Positions 57,627 to 64,000 of a DNA stretch of 64,000 bases are shown piece by piece (within the stretch, counting starts at the first letter, position 1; each line of letters opens with the position of its first letter). Below the pieces are notes generated by a model. It was given only the letters and a program-made list of their open reading frames with translations, was not told the origin of the DNA and did not search any database. Origin of the DNA: JBCFAY01 sp038562375 (GTDB lineage Bacteria > Bacillota > Clostridia > Christensenellales > CAG-138); the NCBI GenBank assembly GCA_038562375.1, contig JBCFAY010000006.1:62001-126000 (forward strand), in the 5' to 3' direction. The position numbers were made by a program, and so were the translations under genes.

Positions 57627-58604
57627 TTAAAAATCGATCGCCGCCCTGACCGCCCGGGCGATATCGGCGGGGCTAGGCATATAGTAATCCTCGAGCTTGG
57701 GCGCGAAGGACACCGGAACGTCGAGCGACGTTACCCGCGCGATGGGCGCGGCGAGGTATTCAAAGTACTTTTCGCCGACCATCGCAGAGATCTCGGCTGC
57801 CCAGCCGCCCTTCTTCGGCCCTTCCTGCGCGATCACGAGGCGGCCCGTCTTGGCGACGGATTTTGCGATGGTCTCGCGGTCGTAAGGCATCACGGTGCGA
57901 AGGTTGATGATCTCCGCCGAGACGCCGTCCTTGTCGAGCTCCTCGGCCGCCTTTTGAGCCATGCCGACCGTGAGCTGCAACGCGACGATCGTAACGTCCT
58001 TGCCCTCGCGCACGACATGCGCCTTGCAAAGCGGCACCTCGTAGGGCTCCTCGGGCACCTCGCCCCTGGTGTTCAAGAGCACCTTATGCTCGAGAAACAA
58101 TACCGGGTTGTCGTTTCGGATGGCCGCGATGAGCATCCCCTTGGCCTCGTACGGCGTGGCCGGGGATGCGATGATGAGGCCCGGGGTGTTCAAAAACCAG
58201 CTCTCCACGGTCGCGGAATGATGATAGGCGCAGCGGATGCCCGCGCCCTGCGGCGCGCGGATGACCACCGGACAGTTCGCCTCCTCCTGGAACATGAAGT
58301 TCAGCTTTGCCGTGCTGTTGACGATCTGGTCGAAGCACACGCCCATGAAGTCCGCGAACATGATCTCCGCGATGGGCCTGAGCCCGCACAGCGCCGCGCC
58401 GTTTGCCAAGCCTACGATCGCCGCCTCGGAGAGCGCGGTGTCGAATATCCGGTCGGGCCAGCGGTGATAGATCCCCTGCGTCAGGCCGAAATCGCCGCCC
58501 ATCTTGGCGACGTCCTCGCCGAGCACGAACACCCGGTCGTCCCGCTCCATCTCCTGATGCATCGCCTCGTTGATCGCCTTGGAATAAGAGATGATCCTGC
58601 TCAT
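57627..58604 (-). CDS. 2-oxoacid dehydrogenase E1 component beta subunit
   Basis: A 325-residue transketolase-like beta subunit (pyruvate/acetoin dehydrogenase type). Conserved features are AINEAMHQEMERDDRVFVLG, GDFGLTQGIYHRWPDRIFDT, SEAAIVGLANGAALCG, RAPQGAGIRCAYHHSATVES and EGPKKGGWAAEI. It binds TPP together with the alpha subunit. The ATG overlaps the E1-alpha stop by 4 bp. It decarboxylates the 2-oxoacid (or cleaves acetoin) and passes the acyl group to the E2 lipoyl domain. Confidence 0.92.
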   Translation of the reverse strand: MSRIISYSKAINEAMHQEMERDDRVFVLGEDVAKMGGDFGLTQGIYHRWPDRIFDTALSEAAIVGLANGAALCGLRPIAEIMFADFMGVCFDQIVNSTAKLNFMFQEEANCPVVIRAPQGAGIRCAYHHSATVESWFLNTPGLIIASPATPYEAKGMLIAAIRNDNPVLFLEHKVLLNTRGEVPEEPYEVPLCKAHVVREGKDVTIVALQLTVGMAQKAAEELDKDGVSAEIINLRTVMPYDRETIAKSVAKTGRLVIAQEGPKKGGWAAEISAMVGEKYFEYLAAPIARVTSLDVPVSFAPKLEDYYMPSPADIARAVRAAIDF

Positions 58605-59584
58605 CTGTCCACCTCCACCTCGATGCCTTCGTACACATGGCTGAGCGCCGCGCCAAGCTCCGGCTCGGGGCTCGCAAGCGAGAATTCGAGCATCGCCTGA
58701 ACATCGGCGCGGATGCTCTCCTCGACGGCGGCAAGCTCCCCGTCCGTCATCCCCTCGCGCTCGATGAGCACGTTCCTCGCGAGCTTGACGGGGTCCCGCG
58801 CCTTCCACGCGGCCACTTCCTCCTCGGGCCGGTACGCGGCGGGGTCGCCCGCGAAGTGCCCCTGCCAGCGGTATGTAACATACTCGATCAGCGACGGGCC
58901 TCCTCCGCTGCGGGCGAGCGCCACGGCCTTTTCGGTCGTTTCCACCACGGCTTCGACGTCGTTGCCGTCCACGCGCCAGGACGGAACGCCGTAGCCGTCC
59001 GCCCACTGCCGGAGCTCCTTTTGCGGATGCGCGTCGCAGCAGCGGGTGGAGATCGCGTACTGGTTGTTGATCAGGCAATAGAGGATCGGAAGCTTCCACG
59101 TGGCGGCCATGTTCATGCTCTCGTGGCAGGCGCCCTCGCCGAGCGTTCCGTCGCCCATGAATACGGCGCTCACGTCGTCGTTCTTCTTATACTTGCTCGC
59201 GAACGCGGTGCCGAGCGCCGTTACGACGGTCGAACCCTGTATGCCGTTGAAGCCGTGGTTGCGGCAGGACCAGTCGTGGACATGCATGGAGCCGCCGCGC
59301 CCGCCGTTGATGCCGGTCGCCTTGCCGAAGATCTCCGCCATCACGAGCTTGGGGGCGGTTCCGCACAGGCAGATCGCGCCGTGGCCGCGATGATCGGGAT
59401 ATTTGAAATCCGTCTTCCGGAGCGAGTCCACGACGCCCGCCTGACACGCCTCCTGCCCGGTGGATAGGTGCACGAAGCCCGGTATGGTGCCGTTTGCGGC
59501 ATATTCCTGTATGACGTCCTCGAAGCGGCGTATCATGAACATGTCGCGATAGAGTTTCAACAGTCTTTCCTTCGATAATGCCAT
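58601..59584 (-). CDS. 2-oxoacid dehydrogenase E1 component alpha subunit
   Basis: A 327-residue alpha subunit. The TPP motif GDG...NN is spread over FMGDGTLGEG and CLINNQYAIST; other family blocks are RRFEDVIQEYAANGTIPGF, HLSTGQEACQAG, YPDHRGHGAICLCG and GGRGGSMHVHD. ATG 59584 has AAGGAG upstream; the longer frame is unsupported. It heads the E1-alpha/E1-beta/E2 set, with mch and the BMP importer downstream. AcoA-like features and the AcoX-like kinase elsewhere in the window favour an acetoin-type complex, but pyruvate cannot be excluded. Confidence 0.92.
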   Translation of the reverse strand: MALSKERLLKLYRDMFMIRRFEDVIQEYAANGTIPGFVHLSTGQEACQAGVVDSLRKTDFKYPDHRGHGAICLCGTAPKLVMAEIFGKATGINGGRGGSMHVHDWSCRNHGFNGIQGSTVVTALGTAFASKYKKNDDVSAVFMGDGTLGEGACHESMNMAATWKLPILYCLINNQYAISTRCCDAHPQKELRQWADGYGVPSWRVDGNDVEAVVETTEKAVALARSGGGPSLIEYVTYRWQGHFAGDPAAYRPEEEVAAWKARDPVKLARNVLIEREGMTDGELAAVEESIRADVQAMLEFSLASPEPELGAALSHVYEGIEVEVDR

Positions 59585-59714
59585 GGTTCTACTCCTTCGC
59601 CTTTCCGGCCCACAAACATACAGTTCAAGCGCCCGGACCTCGTGAGCCGGAAGACCCTTAAGCGCTGCAACCGCCGCGGACGCCCTTCTTTGGAGGCGCT
59701 CGCGGCAAAATTCA

Positions 59715-59748
59715 TTCCGTTTCAAGCGGGACGCAAGCCGAAACGGAA
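59715..59748. promoter_or_regulatory. inverted repeat upstream of the E1-alpha gene
   Basis: TTCCGTTTC (59715-59723) and GAAACGGAA (59740-59748) are perfect complements with a 16-bp spacer. It lies 130 bp before the E1-alpha start and may be a regulator site or the terminator of the upstream amidohydrolase gene. No clear promoter was identified beside it. Confidence 0.45.
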
Positions 59749-59791
59749 CCCTTTCCCGCTCCCGGTCTCGCGCCCGTGGGCATCCATCCGC

Positions 59792-61114
59792 CTATGCTTT
59801 GGGAAACGCCTGCCTTAAATGCTTTTCCCCGATCTCGACGGCGTTTTTAAGCACGGAAGGCTCGTCGACCGTGACGATGCGCCCATCCAGCATGACGATC
59901 CTGCCGTTGACGACGACGTCCGTCACGTCCTTGTCCTTGGCGCAGTATACGACCTGCTGCACCGGATCGTTTAGCGGCGCAAAATGCGCGCCGCGCGCGT
60001 CGATCGAGATGATATCCGCAAGCTTGCCGGGCTTTAATACGCCCGCGTCAAGCCCCAATGCCCTTGCCCCGCTCTCTGTGGCCATGCGGAAAACGTCCTT
60101 TGCGCACAGGATGCCCGGGTCGAGGTATTTGACCTTTTGAAGCATCGCGCCGACGCGCATCTCCTCGAACAGATCGAGCAAATCGTTCGAGGCCGCGCCG
60201 TCCGTCGCGAGCACGACCTTGATGCCCATGCCGAGGTATTCCGCGATGGGGGCGATGCCGCTGCCGAGCTTCATGTTGCTCTTGGGGTTGTAGCAGACCG
60301 TTACGCCGCGCTCGAGCGCGATTTGCTTCTCGCTTTCGGTCAGGTGCACGCAGTGCACCGCGCAGACCGAATCGCTGAGAAAACCGAGGCTCTCGAGATA
60401 GTCAAGCGGCGTTCTGCCGTAGTCCCTTAAAGCCTCCTCCACCTCCCATTGGGTTTCGGATACGTGGATGTATATCTTTTGGTCCCGTTCCCGGGCAAGT
60501 TTGCCCAAGAGGGAAAGGTATTCCGGCGTGCAGCAAAACGCCGTCGACGGCGCGATCGCCGTTTGCAGGATGCCGTTGTTGTGCCATTTATCGATCAGCC
60601 GGCCGATCTTTTTTACCTGCACCTCGTCCGAGGTCATCAGATGCTCGGGAATCCAGCGGTTTGCGCACTGCACCGCGGCGACGCCGCGGACGCCCACCTC
60701 CCGCCAGGCACTAAGCAGCGGATCATAGATCATGTCCATGTCCACAAAGGCTGTGACGCCGCATCGAAGCTGCTCGATCGCGCCCAGGACGCCGTAGTGG
60801 TAGGGCAGCGAATGATCCTCCTCCGGCCGGTTCTGCATCACGACTCCCACCAGCGGGAACGTGACCTCGTTGCACCACTCGACCAGCCTTAGATCATCCC
60901 GAACGCCCTTGAGCATGTTCTGGTACATGTGCGTATGCATGTTGACCATGCCGGGAGCGAGTATTTTGCCCGATGCGTCGACGACCTTAGCATCGGGCGC
61001 GTACAGCCCCCTGCCGACGGCGGCGATGCGCTCCCCGTCGATGAGAAGATCGGCGTACTCGATCACGGTATCGGCGTCTTCTATGACGCAGCGCGCGTTT
61101 TGAAACAATATCAT
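59792..61114 (-). CDS. amidohydrolase, TRZ/ATZ-MtaD group (second copy)
   Basis: A 440-residue amidohydrolase. It has the same metal ligands as the copy at 49003: VNMHTHMYQNML, IYIHVSETQ, CAVHCVHLT and VLATDGAASNDL, with NPKSNMKLGSG before the last. The two are clearly related but differ through most surface regions (for example VDMDMIYDPLLSAWREVG here), so they probably act on different or successive substrates. It lies between the ECF S-component gene (97 bp upstream) and the E1-alpha gene. Deamination or ring opening of an imported heterocycle is plausible. Confidence 0.82.
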   Translation of the reverse strand: MILFQNARCVIEDADTVIEYADLLIDGERIAAVGRGLYAPDAKVVDASGKILAPGMVNMHTHMYQNMLKGVRDDLRLVEWCNEVTFPLVGVVMQNRPEEDHSLPYHYGVLGAIEQLRCGVTAFVDMDMIYDPLLSAWREVGVRGVAAVQCANRWIPEHLMTSDEVQVKKIGRLIDKWHNNGILQTAIAPSTAFCCTPEYLSLLGKLARERDQKIYIHVSETQWEVEEALRDYGRTPLDYLESLGFLSDSVCAVHCVHLTESEKQIALERGVTVCYNPKSNMKLGSGIAPIAEYLGMGIKVVLATDGAASNDLLDLFEEMRVGAMLQKVKYLDPGILCAKDVFRMATESGARALGLDAGVLKPGKLADIISIDARGAHFAPLNDPVQQVVYCAKDKDVTDVVVNGRIVMLDGRIVTVDEPSVLKNAVEIGEKHLRQAFPKA

Positions 61115-61211
61115 AGGTGCGTCCCCGAAGCAATCGTTGTCCGCTTGAGAAAATTCGGCTGACGCGCGGCACGCACATCAGCCGAAGCCGTTACGGGTAT
61201 TTGCGCTTTGC

Positions 61212-61940
61212 TTAGTCTTCGGCCTCCACTTCCTCATCGAGCGCCGGCCCGATGAAGATGCCGATCTTGGGAAGGCCGATGAGCAGCGGCACGCCGACGA
61301 TCACGGAGCCGATCGAGAAGCTCGCCCTCTCCATAGGAGCCATGAACGCGAGCAGGGTCCAGGTTTCGGCCGGGATCTGGAACACGATCAGCGCCGTGAA
61401 GTTCGCAAGCGAAGCCGAGGCGACCATCGCGATATACGCGGCGAGGAACACGGCAACCGACTTTTTGAATACGTTGTTGCTCTTAAGCCAGCTGTAGCCT
61501 ACAAAAGCCGCGAGCACGCCGGCCACGGCGCCCGAGCCGTAGAACACCGCGGGGAAAATGGGGGCCTGCTGCCCGATCGGGTGGAAGAACCAGAGAACCG
61601 TTCCAAGAAGAATAAGTCCCAGTGAAACATACCATTTCTTTGTTGCGACAAGGCCCGCCGCAAGCGCGGCCACCACGCCGATGAGGAATGTCGCGATGCC
61701 CAGCCACGCGGTGTTGGGCGCGATGAGCTGCCCGACAAAGCCGCCGATCGCGGCGCACAGAGCTCCGGCGACGGGTCCGAAGAATACGCCTGCAAGGGGT
61801 ACCAGGGCCGTCGCGATCGAGAACGTTCCGCCCGTGCCCAACAGAGGGATCGAAGGCAGCAGCGCGGAGGCAGCGATGACTGCGGCATATACGGAAATTA
61901 CCGCCGGGTGAAATCTGCTGAAGAGCTTACCCTTTTTCAT
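61212..61940 (-). CDS. ECF-type transporter substrate-binding (S) component
   Basis: A 242-residue membrane protein with about six to seven helices. AVIAASALLPSIPLLGTGG, SIATALVPLAGVFFGPVAGAL and GGFVGQLIAPNTAW are typical of ECF S components that capture vitamins or other small ligands. ATG 61940 has GGTGGGG upstream; the longer frame has none. The EcfT gene of presumably the same system starts divergently at 63219. A 245-nt leader separates the start from a perfect promoter. The ligand cannot be deduced. Confidence 0.78.
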   Translation of the reverse strand: MKKGKLFSRFHPAVISVYAAVIAASALLPSIPLLGTGGTFSIATALVPLAGVFFGPVAGALCAAIGGFVGQLIAPNTAWLGIATFLIGVVAALAAGLVATKKWYVSLGLILLGTVLWFFHPIGQQAPIFPAVFYGSGAVAGVLAAFVGYSWLKSNNVFKKSVAVFLAAYIAMVASASLANFTALIVFQIPAETWTLLAFMAPMERASFSIGSVIVGVPLLIGLPKIGIFIGPALDEEVEAED

Positions 61941-62185
61941 GTGAATCCCCACCTTTACGACATATTTTTTTATCCCAAATAAGGCCTTACCCTTAATTAA
62001 GATCAGCAGGAACGCCTGAATCATCAGCCGCGCTAAGAATCCGTCCGGGATTCACGGATGTTCTGTTTTAAAGGAAGTTAACGCAAAAGATGCACGGTTG
62101 TTGTTTTTCAGCGGTTGGAGGGTTGTTCAATCGCGATTTGTCGGCTCGGGAAGCGGCGCGTTGGGCGCAACGGAATTTTCTTTCT
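61941..62185 (-). promoter_or_regulatory. long 5' leader of the S-component operon, candidate cis-regulatory RNA
   Basis: About 245 nt lie between the predicted start of transcription and the ATG. The stem ATCCGT/ACGGAT (62039-62060, enclosing GAATCCCGG) is one local hairpin. It matches none of the common riboswitch cores that I know (cobalamin, TPP, FMN, THF). Purely a candidate. Confidence 0.35.
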
Positions 62186-62191
62186 GCTGTG

Positions 62192-62220
62192 ATTATACAT
62201 TCGCGCCGATACCCTGTCAA
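62192..62220 (-). promoter_or_regulatory. consensus promoter of the S-component/amidohydrolase cluster
   Basis: Minus-strand TTGACA (62220-62215), a 17-bp spacer and TATAAT (62197-62192), both hexamers perfect. It is the best promoter in front of the whole minus-strand C1/importer cluster. Confidence 0.85.
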
Positions 62221-62690
62221 TTTGACGCCCCTTTTCTCGAGCAAAATGCACAAATTCCCATGTTTTTTGCACCGTTTGCGCTTTGGATACCCGCCGATGC
62301 CCCCGGAAGCGGGCTTTTGCGCTCGCCGGGCGTTTAAGCCCATGCGAATCTTCCTAATACCTATGCGCATGGCTCCCCTCTTTTACCGAACGCCCGCCGT
62401 TTTCGATCGATCTCCCCGGCGTCCCATAAAAATGCATGGTTTCATTTCGGGCAACGGCGCGCCGTTTTCGCCGTCTTGCACCGGGGCGCGCCGCCCGGCA
62501 AATACGCACATTTTCCCAAGAATTCTTTTCCTGAATTTTTTTCGATGCAGAACTTCATTTTAAACGGATAAAAAGGGGTTTTCGGAGCTATTCTCAGGTT
62601 GAAACGACGGATTTTCGATCGACCCGTCATTTAAATCCAACGGACGGACCTTGCGGCGTTTGCAGAATCGCCCTTCCCGCGACAAAAACT
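62221..62690. other. intergenic stretch with no supported gene
   Basis: 470 bp between the two divergent promoters. Translated frames are short, lack ribosome sites and have non-coding composition. No terminator or repeat was recognised. Confidence 0.5.
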
Positions 62691-62691
62691 A

Positions 62692-62720
62692 TTTACAACT
62701 TATGCGGGAATGACTATAGT
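62692..62720 (+). promoter_or_regulatory. promoter upstream of the EcfT gene
   Basis: TTTACA (62692-62697), 17-bp spacer, TATAGT (62715-62720). It is the only good plus-strand promoter before 63219 and implies a leader of about 490 nt. Confidence 0.6.
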
Positions 62721-62726
62721 GATCGT

Positions 62727-63218
62727 AGCCGGACGGACGCGATGATCCGGCAATTTGGCAGTCATTTTTGACCATTCGGCAGCAGATGATGAACCGTTTT
62801 CCGTTTCCGTTTCCGTTTTCTTCTCCCGTTTTCTTCACAAGCCCCAAAGCACCGCCGCCAACCGTCCTCAGCGAACGAAGCGGCTCCGTTCCCCGGTATT
62901 GCGCCGCGCGGCTCCCATGAGCAAAAGGGTCCTGCCGCGCTGAATCCGAAGGGTTCTCTCCGCCGCCTTTAACGGCAGCGCCTATATCCAATCGTACGAT
63001 GCACACGCGCCCGACCCGGGCAAATCCCGGGCCGGGAGGAATCTTTCCCCTGCTGCTGCATAGAGGTAAACCGGCGTTCAGGCGGGGCTGCAGCGCGGGG
63101 GCGTCGGGACGCGCCGGGAGACGGCGCTCCCCACAACGGCTTTTCTGCCGGAGGGTTGCGGCAGCGATCTTCTTTCCAGTAAAACAGAATAGAACGTTAA
63201 GGAAGGGGTTCTGCACTC
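62727..63218 (+). promoter_or_regulatory. very long 5' leader of the EcfT gene, candidate cis-regulatory RNA
   Basis: The leader has several GC-rich inverted repeats, for example CCCGGGCAAATCCCGGG near 63016-63032, and a TTTCCG direct repeat near 62799-62815. No coding frame in it is convincing. No riboswitch class is recognised. The EcfT ribosome site GGAAGGGG is about 10 nt before the ATG. Confidence 0.35.
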
Positions 63219-64000
63219 ATGGGCATCATCGACTACCAGAGGGGGGATTCGTATCTCCACAGGCTGGATCCGCGCATCAAGCTCGTTGCGCTGGTATTGC
63301 TCTCCGTCGTCGTGTTCATATTGAGCAACATCATCGTCGTCGCCGCGCTGACCGTTATTCTCATCATCCTGTGGAATTCCGCCCATCTCTCCTGGACCGC
63401 TCTTCTAAAATTCGGGAAGGTCGTCATGAGCATCATGGCGTTTATCGTGGTGCTCCAGATGCTCTTTTACGGCGCTCCCGCAACCAGCCATTATATGTTC
63501 GGCCTGAGGGTTCCCCCGAACAGCGGGTTCTTCAGCAACTTCGGCCCGAAATGGGAGGGCTTCGAGTTCGGTATCCTTTTGACCGTCCGCTTCATGTGCC
63601 TGATGATCCTGATGCCGATGGTCATCAAGACCACGCCGGTGCACATCTTCGCCCTCGGCATGGTGAAGCTCGGCCTTCCGTACCGCGTCGCGTACATGAC
63701 GACGACCGCTCTGAACATGATCCCGACCTTCCAGGAGGAAACCGGCGTCATCATCGACGCCCAGAAGATGCGCGGCATGACCGTGTTCGAAGAGGGCAAG
63801 ACCATGGAGAAGATGAAGGCGTACCCCGCCCTTGTCGTGCCGCTGATCATCGGCGCGATGCGCAGGGCGCAGCAGATGGCCGTCGCGATGGACACCCGCG
63901 CGTTCGGCTTCAAAAAGGCCCGCACCTATATCGATAATATCTCGATGAAGCGCTCGGACTGGGCGTCTTTGGTCGGCATCTTCCTGATGGGCGGGGTGCT
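63219..64000 (+). CDS. ecfT: ECF transporter transmembrane (T) component, cut by window end
   Basis: The open frame from ATG 63219 (GGAAGGGG upstream) runs off the right edge after 260 codons. Residues 1-100 contain DYQRGDSYLHRLDPRIKLVA, the diagnostic start of EcfT proteins, and the first membrane helices. The coupling region follows with IDAQKMRGMTV and the second motif AVAMDTRAFGF, the two Arg-containing motifs that bind the EcfA ATPases. EcfA genes are expected beyond 64000. It would pair with the divergent S component at 61212. Confidence 0.9.
   Translation, partial: MGIIDYQRGDSYLHRLDPRIKLVALVLLSVVVFILSNIIVVAALTVILIILWNSAHLSWTALLKFGKVVMSIMAFIVVLQMLFYGAPATSHYMFGLRVPPNSGFFSNFGPKWEGFEFGILLTVRFMCLMILMPMVIKTTPVHIFALGMVKLGLPYRVAYMTTTALNMIPTFQEETGVIIDAQKMRGMTVFEEGKTMEKMKAYPALVVPLIIGAMRRAQQMAVAMDTRAFGFKKARTYIDNISMKRSDWASLVGIFLMGGV

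Noticed and set aside
56769..58700. 643-codon plus-strand frame over E1-beta and E2
   Set aside because: Both strands cannot be coding here; the E1/E2 motifs on the minus strand are decisive.
61941..62185. THF, cobalamin or TPP riboswitch in the S-component leader
   Set aside because: I compared the leader by eye with the conserved cores I know and found no match; kept only as an unclassified candidate.
62999..63937. 312-codon frame at the right end
   Set aside because: It is out of frame with the EcfT coding frame starting at 63219, which carries the family motifs; its early part lies in the leader.
1..64000. tRNA, rRNA, complete insertion sequences or origin of replication
   Set aside because: No CCA-ended cloverleaf, rRNA core sequence, intact transposase with terminal repeats or DnaA-box cluster was seen on either strand.

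Overview
This 64 kb window is bacterial chromosome. It most likely comes from an anaerobic or microaerobic Gram-positive (Bacillota, Clostridia-like) organism of fairly high G+C. Nearly every gene has a strong AGGAGG-type ribosome site. There is a sortase-type wall anchor, several lipobox lipoproteins, a PerR/KatA pair, BMP-type and ECF-type importers, and many 4Fe-4S proteins. The phylum is an inference from these traits; no rRNA or ribosomal gene is present. The first ~4.4 kb is clearly more AT-rich and ends in gene debris that includes a serine-recombinase fragment, so it looks like an acquired segment.

Layout. 0-3.4 kb: rubredoxin, a cupin, a split ArsP/YraQ-like permease with fused ferredoxin, a NapH-like ferredoxin and a divergent Crp/Fnr regulator. 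3.4-4.4 kb: pseudogene debris. 4.5-12.3 kb: a repeat-rich sortase substrate, a 2-hydroxyacid dehydrogenase lacking the usual catalytic Arg, a lipoprotein, a cupin, lipoate ligase plus lipoyl synthase, and a membrane protein. 12.9-17.9 kb: molybdenum module (molybdopterin-binding protein, ModABC, XdhC). 18-25.8 kb: TIM-barrel protein, G3E GTPase and several uncharacterised membrane proteins. 26-29 kb: Fe-S aldo/keto reductase, flavodoxin-like reductase, Fe-alcohol dehydrogenase. 29.6-33.2 kb: katA with a YbaN-like gene, divergent perR, zinc-ribbon protein. 33.3-38 kb: heterodimeric ABC exporter with MarR regulator.

The most notable part is 38-61 kb. A divergent SorC regulator faces a tightly coupled six-gene operon that I read as a formyltransferase/hydrolase complex (fhcD, fhcB, fhcA, fhcC) interleaved with two ATP-grasp ligases resembling methanofuran/tetrahydromethanopterin side-chain ligases. 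Converging on it is a long minus-strand cluster: amidohydrolase, E1-alpha/E1-beta/E2 of a 2-oxoacid (acetoin/pyruvate-type) dehydrogenase, a methenyl-tetrahydromethanopterin cyclohydrolase (mch) homologue, a complete BMP-type nucleoside-like ABC importer, a second amidohydrolase and a DAO-family FAD oxidoreductase. Together mch and fhcABCD would take a methenyl C1 unit on a methanopterin-like carrier through formyl-carrier and formyl-methanofuran-like intermediates to formate. The formaldehyde-activating enzyme and methylene-carrier dehydrogenase are not in the window, so the C1 source is unknown. The lipoate genes at 9-11 kb could serve the 2-oxoacid dehydrogenase. The right end holds an ECF-type S component and, divergent from it, an EcfT gene cut by the window edge; both have unusually long predicted leaders.
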